The position numbers and the translations under genes were made by a program. Below are positions 52,663-60,468 of a stretch of 64,000 bases of DNA, piece by piece. Location of the stretch: NCBI RefSeq assembly GCF_005233835.1, contig NZ_SZQA01000024.1, positions 1 to 64,000 of the forward strand, read 5' to 3'. The notes below the pieces were generated by a model. That model was given only the letters and a program-made list of their open reading frames with translations, had not been told where the DNA came from and made no database searches. Numbering within the stretch: position 1 is the first letter of the stretch; every line of letters starts with the position of its first letter. The DNA is from Herbidospora galbida. Its GTDB lineage: Bacteria; Actinomycetota; Actinomycetes; Streptosporangiales; Streptosporangiaceae.

Positions 52663-53367
52663 ATGAACCAAGGCACCCGCGGCGAGCTCATCAGCCGGCT
52701 GGCGGAGGCGATCAGCTCTGTCACCACGGCGCACCCGCTGCGAATCGCCATCGATGGGCCGCCTGCCGCCGGCAAGACCACGCTGGCCGACGAACTCGCC
52801 GTCGTCCTGCGCGGGCAGGACCGCGACGTCATCCGTGCGACCATCGACGACTTCCTCTTTCCCCGTGCCCAGCGCTACCGACGCGGGCGGTACTCGGCCG
52901 AAGGCTGTTACTTCGACGCCCACGACCACGCCGCGCTGTGCCGAGTCCTGCTCGATCCGCTGGGTCCAGGCGGAGACCGAAGGTTCCAACACACCATCTA
53001 CGACAGAGACACCGACACCTCATCGTCCCCGCCGGCCATGACCGCCGCGGCAGATGCCGTACTGCTCTTTGACGGCGTCTTCCTCCTGCGCCCAGAACTC
53101 GTCGATCGGTGGGACCTACGCATCTTCGTGTCCGTCCCGTTCGAGCAGACGGTAGATCGCGCCCAGGATCGAGGCTCAGCACTGACCGAATCCACTGCTG
53201 ACACCGCCGAGATCGAACGGTCCTGGCGCCATCGCTATATCCCGGCCCAACAGCTCTACTTCGCCACAGCCCGACCAACCGAGCACGCCGACATCCTCGT
53301 GTACAACGATCAGCTCCACCGGCCGACTTGGGAAGTCCGACCACGCTCATCGATACGCAGGATTTAG
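52663..53367 (+). CDS. Uridine-kinase-like P-loop NTPase
   Basis: A 234-residue protein from ATG 52663 (AGAGAGG upstream). P-loop GPPAAGKTT near the N terminus, DDFLFPRAQRYRRGRYSAEGCYFDAHDH matching the uridine kinase/phosphoribulokinase substrate region, VLLFDGVFLLRPEL (Walker B) and RDRGSALTES-like lid. Phosphorylation of a small molecule is likely; the substrate is unknown. It is the only intact gene between the threonine aldolase and parB, and its codon use is less extreme than its neighbours, so recent acquisition is possible. Confidence 0.85.
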   Translation: MNQGTRGELISRLAEAISSVTTAHPLRIAIDGPPAAGKTTLADELAVVLRGQDRDVIRATIDDFLFPRAQRYRRGRYSAEGCYFDAHDHAALCRVLLDPLGPGGDRRFQHTIYDRDTDTSSSPPAMTAAADAVLLFDGVFLLRPELVDRWDLRIFVSVPFEQTVDRAQDRGSALTESTADTAEIERSWRHRYIPAQQLYFATARPTEHADILVYNDQLHRPTWEVRPRSSIRRI

Positions 53368-53601
53368 CGATTGCTCTCCTCGCTGCCTCTCAATCTCCTG
53401 GGCCTACGTGCCGTCTCCAGCGGGCGGCCGGCCGAGAAGCAGCGTCCTGCCCGCGCTCGCGCACACTCAGGCGTAGCCCGATCGTGCCCTTCCCGCAGCA
53501 GCACGGTCGAACCTCACCATCGGACAGACGAGTCGCGCCGATGTCTGTGCGAGCGTCACCGCCGGGGCGATGTTGAGCCCGGCATGCCCTTGGCGAAGAA
53601 G

Positions 53602-53838
53602 CTACGAAGCACCCCGAGATCCCCCCAGCGGGAGGCTGCGGTGGAAGTGCGGGGCGGGTCCGCTGGGTTGGCGCCCATGTCCCAGCTGGTAGAGGGTGAA
53701 CATGCCGTCGGTGGTGGCACCGGTTGTGAAGTAGGTGCAGCTGCCGCCGTTCTGGTAGGTGATGTAGGGCGGGGCGCCGTGCGGGAGGTAGGTGGCGTTG
53801 ATCTCCTCCTGCACCACACGAAAGGGCTGGGATCCCAC
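53602..53838 (-). pseudogene. Truncated cupin-domain protein remnant
   Basis: The minus-strand frame from 53838 reads about 78 residues ending shortly after the cupin metal motif: ...PPYITYQNGGSCTYFTTGATTDGMFTLYQLG...GPAPHFHRS, then LPLGGSRGAS and stop. Cupin-domain proteins continue for about 70 further residues after HFHR, which are absent. A 234-bp stretch (53368-53601) beyond it holds nothing recognisable. Likely a decayed gene. Confidence 0.65.
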
Positions 53839-53952
53839 GGCCGAGCTTCAGGTGAGACGAAGTCCGTCGCTGCTGGCCGGGCTCCCGATCTCAAGGACCC
53901 TCGATTGTCGCCGCATACGCAATGACCCCCAGGCCTTGGTTTGAAGGAGCCT

Positions 53953-53966
53953 GTCTCACATGAGAC
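53953..53966. other. Degenerate parS in the array
   Basis: GTCTCACATGAGAC, three mismatches from the consensus, two of them symmetric so that much of the palindrome is kept. Confidence 0.6.
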
Positions 53967-54378
53967 CAAGTCCCTCCCCCTGGCTAGGCCCCACCCCCTG
54001 AGAAAGGCTTCGAGGGGTTCTCGCCACGTAACAACTTTTGCGCCCATGCCTGACAGAGCTGCTTTCGTGGAGACACCATGTGCTCCTCCTGACGGCTGGG
54101 CTCCCTACCCCAAGAGACTGCAAGTGTCGGCGCGTACGCCAAGCTCTCGGGCTCACCTTCGAAGGAGCTCGTCTCAGGAGAAACCGAGTCCGGGGCTACG
54201 GCTACGCCCCACCTTCGAGAGGCCCTTAGACGGCCCCGCAACGCAAAGCTGCCCGGGCCACGCTCGACGTGCTCGCAGACGTGAAAGGAATCCGTCCCTG
54301 ATGGCCGGGCTTCCCATTCCGAATCGGGCTCACAGCCGTCCCTGCAGCCGCAAGCTCCCGGCCCAGGCCTGGGCACTC

Positions 54379-54392
54379 GTTTCACGTGAAAC
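54379..54392. other. parS site 3
   Basis: GTTTCACGTGAAAC, perfect, within the tandem array. Confidence 0.93.
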
Positions 54393-54481
54393 CAGGCCCG
54401 CCGCGGCTCGGTGCCCATCCCCGAAGAGGCCCTGAGAGGTCCCCGCCGTGCCAGCTCCCCCGACCCCACGCTCACGGAACT

Positions 54482-54495
54482 TGTTCACGTGAGAC
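54482..54495. other. Degenerate parS in the array
   Basis: TGTTCACGTGAGAC, three mismatches, keeps the central TTCACGTGA. Confidence 0.6.
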
Positions 54496-54560
54496 GAAGT
54501 CCGGCCCCTAGTCGTCCCCGCCGCCACATGCTGCCGGGGCCCAGGTCGGGGGAGCAGCTC

Positions 54561-54574
54561 GTTTCACGTGAAAC
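54561..54574. other. parS site 4
   Basis: GTTTCACGTGAAAC, perfect, within the tandem array. Confidence 0.93.
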
Positions 54575-54672
54575 CGAGTCCCTCCACGGGCCAGGCTCTC
54601 AACCCCGAATAAGCACCCCGGTGACCCCCACCACGCAAAAGCTCCCCCGAATCCACGTCCGAGGGAGCCTGT

Positions 54673-54686
54673 GTTTCACGTGAAAC
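54673..54686. other. parS site 5
   Basis: GTTTCACGTGAAAC, perfect; it abuts the parB stop codon (54687-54689). Confidence 0.93.
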
Positions 54687-55661
54687 CTAGTCGTTCTCCT
54701 GGTCTCGCATCTGGTTAGCCGCGTCCGGTGCCATCGTCCCAATGATGCGCTCAAGGTCGTCGATCGTGGAGAACTCCACCACGATCCGCCCTTTCCGACG
54801 CCCTAAATCGACCTTCACCTTGGTCTCGAAGTGGTCCGACAGCCGATCCGCCAGCGTCCGCAGCGCCGGCGCCACCGGCTGCTTCGTCCGCGGCTTCCGG
54901 GGAGCGGGGCCAGCCGTCGCCTCCCCCAGCGACACGATCTCCTCTACCGTCCGGACCGTCATGCCTTCCTTCACGATCCGGGTAGCCAGGTGCTCCTGCG
55001 CCTCCGGGCTGTCCAGGGACAGCAGGGCCCTCGCGTGGCCGGGAGTGATGGAGCCGGCGGCCAGGCGGCGCTGGACGTTCGGGGGGAGGTTCAGCAGGCG
55101 CAGGGTGTTGGTGATGTGGGAGCGGGAGCGGCCGATCTTCTTGGCCAGTTGCTCGTGGGTGGCGCCGAAGTCGTCGAGGAGCTGGCGGTAGGCGGCGCCT
55201 TCTTCGAGGGAGTTGAGCTGCTCTCGCTGGAGGTTCTCGATCAGGGCCTCGCGCAGCATCTCGTCGTCGCCCGTGCTGCGGACGATCGCGGGGATGCGTT
55301 CCAGGGCGGCCAGGCGACTGGCACGGAGCCGGCGCTCGCCCATGATCAGTTCGAACTGGTCCTTGCCGTATTCGTCTACTCCGGCTGCGCGGACGACGAT
55401 CGGCTGGAGGAGGCCGACTTCCAGGATCGAGTCGGCCAGTTCGCGGATGCGGTCGTCGTCGAAGACCGATCGGGGCTGGCGGCGGTTCGGGATGATCTGG
55501 GTGACGGCGATCTCGTGGAAGTAGGCCCCGGCCACCGGGATCAGGTCCCGGTCACCCGGTGGAGTAGGGGCCGGCACGCCGACGACCGATGGGTCGACGA
55601 TGGGGCCGGTGGGGATGAGGGCTCCCAAACCCTTGCCGAGCCCCCGACGCTGCTGACTCAC
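54687..55661 (-). CDS. parB: Chromosome partitioning protein ParB
   Basis: CTP-dependent clamp that loads at parS and spreads to organise the origin. A 324-residue protein from GTG 55661: N-terminal RGLGKGLGALIP (ParA-stimulating motif), CTPase motifs QPRSVFDDDRI and LIMGERRLRASRLA with ENLQREQLN, HTH (THEQLAKKIGRSRSHITNTLRLLNLP) and C-terminal dimerisation domain rich in Lys/Arg (KVKVDLGRRKGRIVVEFSTIDDLERI). Downstream of parA with 112 nt between. Surrounded by parS sites. Confidence 0.97.
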   Translation of the reverse strand: MSQQRRGLGKGLGALIPTGPIVDPSVVGVPAPTPPGDRDLIPVAGAYFHEIAVTQIIPNRRQPRSVFDDDRIRELADSILEVGLLQPIVVRAAGVDEYGKDQFELIMGERRLRASRLAALERIPAIVRSTGDDEMLREALIENLQREQLNSLEEGAAYRQLLDDFGATHEQLAKKIGRSRSHITNTLRLLNLPPNVQRRLAAGSITPGHARALLSLDSPEAQEHLATRIVKEGMTVRTVEEIVSLGEATAGPAPRKPRTKQPVAPALRTLADRLSDHFETKVKVDLGRRKGRIVVEFSTIDDLERIIGTMAPDAANQMRDQEND

Positions 55662-55682
55662 CCTTGCTCCTCACCCGCACCG

Positions 55683-55749
55683 AAACGCCGCATGGCTGAT
55701 CTCCGTCAGCCCGTCGTACCGAAACGCCGCGTCGTTTCTCAAACGCCGC
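55683..55749. repeat. Triple 9-bp direct repeat between parA and parB
   Basis: AAACGCCGC occurs at 55683, 55722 and 55741 in the 112-bp parA-parB gap, twice preceded by CCG. Unknown function; possibly a regulator site. Confidence 0.4.
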
Positions 55750-55773
55750 GCACGATTGTAAGAGGCTACAGGT

Positions 55774-56715
55774 TCACGCTTCCGCGACAGCGGCACCGCG
55801 ATAGGCGATCTCTCGTGCCGCGTCCATGTAGGCCATCGCGCCGCTCGAACCCGGGTCGTAGGTCATGACCGACTGGCCATAACTGGGCGCCTCGGACACC
55901 CGAACGCTTCGGGGGATGACCGCGTCGACCACGGTGGCGCCGAAGTGGGAGCGGACCTCTTCCGCCACCTGGGAGGCCAGGCGGGTGCGGCCGTCGTACA
56001 TCGTCAGCAGGATGGTCGACACGTTCAGGGTCTGGTTCAGGTGGACGCGGACCAGCTCGACGTTCTGGAGGAGCTGGGTCAGGCCTTCCAGGGCGTAGTA
56101 CTCGCACTGGATGGGGATCAAGACTTCCTGCGCCGCGGCCAGGGCGTTGACCGTCAGCAGGCCCAGCGACGGCGGGCAGTCGATCAGGATGTAGTCCATC
56201 TGCGCCGACTCGTATGCCGCGAACGCGCGCCGCAACCGGGTCTCACGGCCCACCATCGGCACCAGTTCGATCTCCGCGCCGGCCAGGTCGAGGGTGGCGG
56301 GAGCGCAGAACAGGCCCGGCATGTCCGGGACCTGGGTCACGATCGACTCCATCGGGAGGTCTTCCACGAGGACCTGATAAATGGAAGGTGTCCCGGCTCG
56401 GTGTTCGGTGGCCAAAGCCGTCGAGGCGTTGCCCTGCGGGTCGAGGTCGACCACGAGGACCCGCAGCCCGTGCATCGAGAGGGCCGCGGCCAGGTTGACG
56501 GCGCTGGTCGTCTTGCCCACCCCGCCCTTCTGGTTGCAAATGCAGATCACTCGGGTCTTGGGCGGGCGTGGCCAGTCGCCGTCGCGGCGAGCGGAGTATC
56601 CGACGGGGCCGTCGGCGGCCGGCTTGCCGGGCGCGGCTGTTTCACGTGAAACCACAGAACTCAGTGCCTCTCGAACCAGCGGGGAATCACCGGGGCTTAG
56701 CGGGGGCTGGGACAC
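55774..56715 (-). CDS. parA: Chromosome partitioning ATPase ParA
   Basis: A 313-residue deviant-Walker ATPase from GTG 56715. About 50 N-terminal residues precede the core, with VVSRETAAPG coded by a parS site. Core: ICICNQKGGVGKTTSAVNLAAALS, VVDLDPQGNASTAL, YILIDCPPSLGLLTVNALAAA, IPIQCEYYALEGL, and the DNA-binding Arg region. Partner of ParB in origin movement. Confidence 0.97.
   Translation of the reverse strand: MSQPPLSPGDSPLVREALSSVVSRETAAPGKPAADGPVGYSARRDGDWPRPPKTRVICICNQKGGVGKTTSAVNLAAALSMHGLRVLVVDLDPQGNASTALATEHRAGTPSIYQVLVEDLPMESIVTQVPDMPGLFCAPATLDLAGAEIELVPMVGRETRLRRAFAAYESAQMDYILIDCPPSLGLLTVNALAAAQEVLIPIQCEYYALEGLTQLLQNVELVRVHLNQTLNVSTILLTMYDGRTRLASQVAEEVRSHFGATVVDAVIPRSVRVSEAPSYGQSVMTYDPGSSGAMAYMDAAREIAYRGAAVAEA
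56639..56652. other. parS site 6, inside the parA coding sequence
   Basis: GTTTCACGTGAAAC encodes V-S-R-E-T in the N-terminal extension of ParA, so the site is conserved in both DNA and protein senses. Confidence 0.93.
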
Positions 56716-56869
56716 CTTGGTCGTCCTTTCGACCGGCCTTGGCCGGTGGTTCGGAGCGGGAGTGCGGCCCCACCCCCATCAGGCCGCGCTCGTCGCGTCG
56801 CCGCGAGTCTTTCGGGTCGTCCCGGGTTGATTCAACAGGGTCGTTCGATCGTTCCCGGCCCGACCGCGA

Positions 56870-57547
56870 TTACCTCTTACGTCGGCGCTGTGCAGCTCGT
56901 GAACCGGCGCCGGCGATGACGCGGACAAGAGTTGCAGGCGGATCGACTTTACCGCGCCCGACCGTGACAAGCTCGGCCGTCTTTGCCCCGTGAGCGGACA
57001 ATTGGGTGTCGGCGCCCGCCAATTCTTCGGCAGCTCGTTCACCCTTCATCGCCAGCAGCTCTCCGCCCTCGCGGAGCAGGGGGAGCGACCAGGCGAGCAG
57101 GCGATCGAGCGGGGCGACGGCCCTGGCGGTGGCGACGTCGAAGGTGCGTTTGCCCTTCAGCTCCTCGGCCCGGCCGCGGAGCACCTCGACGTTCTGCAAC
57201 TTGAGGGTCTCCACGCACTCTTCGAGGAAGACGGTGCGCCTGAGCAACGGTTCGAGCAGCGTCACCGTCACATCGGGGCGGACGATCGCCAGGACGATGC
57301 CCGGCAGGCCCGCGCCCGAGCCGATGTCGACGAGTTTCACGTCTGGCGGCACCGCTTCGGCGATCACGGCACAGTTCAACAGGTGGCGATCCCAGATCCG
57401 GGGAACTTCCCGAGGGCCGAGCAGCCCACGCACCACCCCCGGCCCGGCCAGCAGGGAGGCGTAGGTTTCCGCCTGGGCCAAGGCCTCGCCCGCGAACACC
57501 GCGTTGGCGGCTTCGGGGGGCTGCTGGTTGCTCATTTCTTCGGTCAT
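56870..57547 (-). CDS. rsmG: 16S rRNA (guanine(527)-N7)-methyltransferase
   Basis: A 225-residue SAM methyltransferase (GidB) modifying G527 of 16S rRNA; loss gives low-level streptomycin resistance. Start ATG 57547 follows TACCCT (57560-57555 on the minus strand) by 7 nt, so it may be leaderless, though GAGGG is also next to the start. Motifs: WDRHLLNCAVIAEAVP, LVDIGSGAGLPGIVLAI, VEVLRGRAEEL, FDVATARAVAPL. Standard place between jag and parA. Confidence 0.96.
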   Translation of the reverse strand: MTEEMSNQQPPEAANAVFAGEALAQAETYASLLAGPGVVRGLLGPREVPRIWDRHLLNCAVIAEAVPPDVKLVDIGSGAGLPGIVLAIVRPDVTVTLLEPLLRRTVFLEECVETLKLQNVEVLRGRAEELKGKRTFDVATARAVAPLDRLLAWSLPLLREGGELLAMKGERAAEELAGADTQLSAHGAKTAELVTVGRGKVDPPATLVRVIAGAGSRAAQRRRKR

Positions 57548-57588
57548 CCCTCGTAGGGTATCGGGCGGCGGACGACAGCCAGGAAGCC

Positions 57589-57632
57589 TGTGGATAAACC
57601 TGTGGATACTGCGGTGTGTGTCCTGTGGACAA
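57589..57632. promoter_or_regulatory. Three DnaA-box-like sites upstream of rsmG
   Basis: TGTGGATAA (57589-57597), TGTGGATAC (57601-57609) and TGTGGACAA (57624-57632) in the 179-bp gap between jag and rsmG. Confidence 0.5.
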
Positions 57633-57726
57633 CAGTGCGCGGCTGGCCAAAAGCGCAGGCGTAAGCCGTACAGAACAAGAAAACCGCCGACCCGGGACGG
57701 GGCGGCGGTTTCCACAGGGTGGAGTA

Positions 57727-58221
57727 TCAGGCGGGCAGGACCACGACGAAACGCCGGGGCTCCTCCCCCTCTGACTCGCTGCGCAGGCCGGCGGCGGCGA
57801 CGGCGTCGTGGATGACCTTGCGCTCGAACGGCGTCATCGGCTTGAGGGCCTTCGGCTCGCCCGACGCCTTGACGTCGTCGACGGCGGCCATGCCGATCTT
57901 GGTGAGTTCCGCGCGGCGGCGCTCGCGGTAACCGGCGACGTCGAGCATCAGCCGCGAGCGCTCGCCGGTCTGCCGGTGGACGGCCAGGCGGGTCAGCTCC
58001 TGTAGCGCCTCCAGGACTTCCCCGCCGGGGCCGACCAGGTCGCCGCCCTTGAGGCCGATCACGGAGACGAGGGCGCGGTCGCCTTCGACGTCCATGTCGA
58101 TGTCGCCGTCGAGGTCGGCTATGTCGAGCAGCCCTTCGACGTAGTCGGCGGCGATCTCGCCCTCCTGCTCCAGGGCGGCGACGCTCGGAGCCGCCTTGAC
58201 GGTCTCCTCGGCTTCGGTCAC
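57727..58221 (-). CDS. jag: Jag/SpoIIIJ-associated RNA-binding protein (KH-R3H)
   Basis: A 164-residue protein from GTG 58221 (AGGGAG 7 nt upstream; GTG 58239 overlaps the yidC stop). KH-like domain with GLKGGDLVGPGGEVLEALQELTRLAVHRQ and R3H domain ending ALKPMTPFERKVIHDAVAAAGLRSESEGEEPRRFVVV. RNA-binding partner of YidC; conserved next to it in most bacteria. Confidence 0.95.
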   Translation of the reverse strand: MTEAEETVKAAPSVAALEQEGEIAADYVEGLLDIADLDGDIDMDVEGDRALVSVIGLKGGDLVGPGGEVLEALQELTRLAVHRQTGERSRLMLDVAGYRERRRAELTKIGMAAVDDVKASGEPKALKPMTPFERKVIHDAVAAAGLRSESEGEEPRRFVVVLPA

Positions 58222-58235
58222 GTGGGAACTCCCTC

Positions 58236-59183
58236 TCACGACTTCTTGCTGCCGGTCCGCTTGCTACGTGGTTGCCGCGTCGGCTGCTGACGGACGATCT
58301 TAGGCTCTGGCTCCGCCGGCTGCTCGGGCGCGGGCGGGGTCTTGCGGAAGCGCGCGAAGAAGCCCGGCTTGACCTCGACGGGGATCAGGTTGCCCTTGGC
58401 GTCGAACTGCGGCATCGGGTTGCGGCTGTAGAACCAGTGCTGCTGGCCGAGAGTCCACACGTTGGTGGTGACCCAGTAGAGGATCAGGCCCAGCGGGAAG
58501 TTCAGGGAGAACACGGCGAACAGCGGCGAGATGTACATCAGGATCTTCTGCTGCTGCGCCATGGGGTTGTCCGGCATCTGCGCCATCGAGCGGGTCACGC
58601 TCTGCCGGACGGTCAGGAACGTCGTCAGCGACGAGATCGCGACGAAGATGACCAGGACGATCTTGGCGACGACCGGGTCGGCGCCGTACTTCTCGATGTC
58701 GGCGGCGCTGGTGAAGAACGTCGCCGGGAGCGGGGCGCCGAAGATGTGGGCGGCGCGGGCGCTGTCGACAAGTTCCTGGGTCATGCCGAAGCGGGGCTGA
58801 CCGTGGGCCATCGCGTTCAGCACCGTGAACATCGAGATGAAGATCGGGAACTGCGCGATGACCGGCAGACAGCCACCGAGGGGGTTGGCGCCCGCCTCCT
58901 GGTAGACGCGCATGACCTCCTGGTTCATGCGCTGCTTGTCGTTCTTGTAACGCTTGCGCAGATCCTGAACCTTGGGCGCGAGCTCCTGCATCTTCTTCGA
59001 GGAGCGCATCTGCTTCAAGAAGAGCGGGAAGATCAGCACTCGCATCAGCACGGTCAACGTGATGATGGTCAACGCCCAGTTCAGCCCGTTGTCGGGGCTG
59101 AGGACGAGGCTGTAGAAGTTGTGAATATGGGTGATCACCCAGGCGATGGCCGTATACAGCCAGTTCAGCCAGGACAGCTCCAC
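58236..59183 (-). CDS. yidC: Membrane protein insertase YidC
   Basis: A 315-residue YidC/Oxa1 insertase from GTG 59183. Short N terminus without the large periplasmic domain of gammaproteobacteria. Core helices: ALTIITLTVLMRVLIFPLFLKQMRSSKKMQELAPKVQDLRKRYKNDKQ (with the hydrophilic-groove Arg), GGCLPVIAQFPIFISMFTVLNAM, and FPLGLILYWVTTNVWTLGQQ. Basic C-terminal tail for ribosome contact. Operon rpmH-rnpA-yidD-yidC-jag. Confidence 0.97.
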   Translation of the reverse strand: MELSWLNWLYTAIAWVITHIHNFYSLVLSPDNGLNWALTIITLTVLMRVLIFPLFLKQMRSSKKMQELAPKVQDLRKRYKNDKQRMNQEVMRVYQEAGANPLGGCLPVIAQFPIFISMFTVLNAMAHGQPRFGMTQELVDSARAAHIFGAPLPATFFTSAADIEKYGADPVVAKIVLVIFVAISSLTTFLTVRQSVTRSMAQMPDNPMAQQQKILMYISPLFAVFSLNFPLGLILYWVTTNVWTLGQQHWFYSRNPMPQFDAKGNLIPVEVKPGFFARFRKTPPAPEQPAEPEPKIVRQQPTRQPRSKRTGSKKS

Positions 59184-59187
59184 CGAG

Positions 59188-59466
59188 CTAGCTCCCTTGC
59201 TTGTCGTGGGGTCGAGGGGGCACGGGATCGAACCCGCCGGGGTGGAAGGGATGGCATCGGCCGATGCGACGGATGGTCAACCACACCCCGCGCAGCGCCC
59301 CGTGCACGGCGATCGCCTCGAGACCGTACGCGCTGCAAGAGGGGAAGAAGCGGCATCGAGGCCCCAGGAGAGGACTGATGAACGCCCGGTAGAACCTGAT
59401 CGGGACGATCAATACGCGGGCAGCAGTCGACACCGGCGTGACCGGCTGGGGCTGCTCGGTTGTCAT
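59188..59466 (-). CDS. yidD: Membrane protein insertion efficiency factor YidD
   Basis: A 92-residue protein: [65 protein letters not shown], the full family signature with conserved Cys. ATG 59466 overlaps the rnpA stop as ATGA; 4 nt separate it from yidC. Confidence 0.97.
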   Translation of the reverse strand: MTTEQPQPVTPVSTAARVLIVPIRFYRAFISPLLGPRCRFFPSCSAYGLEAIAVHGALRGVWLTIRRIGRCHPFHPGGFDPVPPRPHDKQGS

Positions 59467-59819
59467 GACCGTCCATCCCGCGGCCGCCCGATCAATCGCT
59501 GGAGCGCGACATCGAGATCGGCGGCCAGGTGCTCGCTGCGCGCGGACGCGGCCGGTGGGTTGGCGCGTACCACCAGCAGGCTACCTCTCGGAAGGAGGTG
59601 CAGACGTGCCCGCATCAGGTGTCTGAGTCTCCGCTTGACCCTGTTCCTGGTGACCGCGTCACCCACGGCCTTACTGACGACGAACCCGACGATCGGGGCC
59701 TCGTCGGCCTCCACAGCGGTGAAGTGGACGACCAGGGAGGGTCTACCGGCGCGGCGCCCGCGCCGGATCGCCTCGGCGAACTCCTCGCCTTTGCGCATGC
59801 GGGAAGCGGGCGGGAGCAC
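59463..59819 (-). CDS. rnpA: Ribonuclease P protein component
   Basis: A 118-residue basic protein from GTG 59819 ([21 protein letters not shown] 7 nt upstream); the TTG at 59837 is an unlikely start. RNR signature: [26 protein letters not shown]. Partner of the RNase P RNA. Overlaps yidD by 4 nt. Confidence 0.96.
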   Translation of the reverse strand: MLPPASRMRKGEEFAEAIRRGRRAGRPSLVVHFTAVEADEAPIVGFVVSKAVGDAVTRNRVKRRLRHLMRARLHLLPRGSLLVVRANPPAASARSEHLAADLDVALQRLIGRPRDGRS

Positions 59820-59887
59820 CGGATACTTCCTTAACAAGTAGCCCGCCGTCAGAGATGACGGCGGGCGGGGCTGCTACGAAGTGCCGG

Positions 59888-60025
59888 TCAGACGGTGAGG
59901 TCGTGACGGCCCTTGCGGCGGCGGGCGGCCAGGATGGCGCGGCCGGCGCGGGTGCGCATGCGGAGCCGGAAACCGTGGGTCTTCGCGCGACGGCGGTTGT
60001 TCGGCTGGAAAGTACGCTTGCTCAC
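59888..60025 (-). CDS. rpmH: 50S ribosomal protein L34
   Basis: A 45-residue protein from GTG 60025, translated by hand: [18 protein letters not shown], then [21 protein letters not shown] and HDLTV. It opens the rpmH-rnpA-yidD-yidC-jag block and is divergent from dnaA. Confidence 0.97.
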   Translation of the reverse strand: MSKRTFQPNNRRRAKTHGFRLRMRTRAGRAILAARRRKGRHDLTV

Positions 60026-60178
60026 GATGGGCTCCAGGCTAGATGTGCCCTGTCGTTAGGGCGATTAGACCAAGTTTACGGCCCACCGGGCACAGGGCAT
60101 GCGAAAGAGCCGTCCCGAGAAAGCCGACCGGGTCACGTTACGGGGTACACGCCCGAATGGTCAAACCGGCACCCCCAG

Positions 60179-60417
60179 TTTTCCACAGGCTGTGGGGTTA
60201 TCCACACGGTCCTTGGTCATCCACATCCTGTGGGCAACGGGTGCCAGTAGGCTGTGGACAACGTCTTGAACGCAGGTCGCGCACACCGCTACTGTCAGGC
60301 GTCCAGGCCTTCCCTCCACACCCAGAGCACCTGTGGATCTCCTGTGGATCTTCTGTGGAAACTCACAGCGGGGGCCGGCGCCACCGGGACCAGACCGGGC
60401 GAGGCGGGTGTGGATAA
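60179..60417. promoter_or_regulatory. DnaA-box-rich dnaA upstream region
   Basis: Within the 443-bp rpmH-dnaA gap: TTTTCCACA (60179), TTATCCACA (60198), TCATCCACA (60217), TGTGGGCAA (60230), TGTGGACAA (60253), TGTGGATCT (60332 and 60343), TGTGGAAAC (60354), TGTGGATAA (60409). DnaA autoregulation of its promoter is expected. No exact promoter was fixed. Confidence 0.75.
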
Positions 60418-60468
60418 CGACACGCGGCGAGCGACCAATGGAACCGCGTCAGGGAGGAGTGCCGAACG

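Larger units (their letters stand above)
53845..54686. repeat. Tandem array of ~80-115-bp units, each led by an intact or decayed parS
   Basis: parS or parS-like sequences recur at 53845, 53953, 54061, 54171, 54285, 54379, 54482, 54561 and 54673, and the DNA after each is related: (C/G)AAGTCC or GAGTCC, then GGCCGGGCTCCC-like, ACCCCGA-like, and CGCAA-AGCTCCC-like segments before the next site. Sites at 54379, 54561 and 54673 are perfect; the others have three or more mismatches. No credible coding frame crosses the array. Confidence 0.75.

Noticed and set aside
53371-53925. 184-residue plus-strand frame
   Set aside because: Antisense to the cupin remnant and running into the parS array; no protein-like features.
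53556-54527. Several overlapping frames with VSRET or FHVK motifs in the parS array
   Set aside because: The shared motifs come from translating the parS palindrome itself in different frames, not from common protein ancestry.
53845-54686. CRISPR array
   Set aside because: The regular spacing suggested it, but the inter-site DNA is itself repeated and the repeat is the parS palindrome; no cas genes are near.
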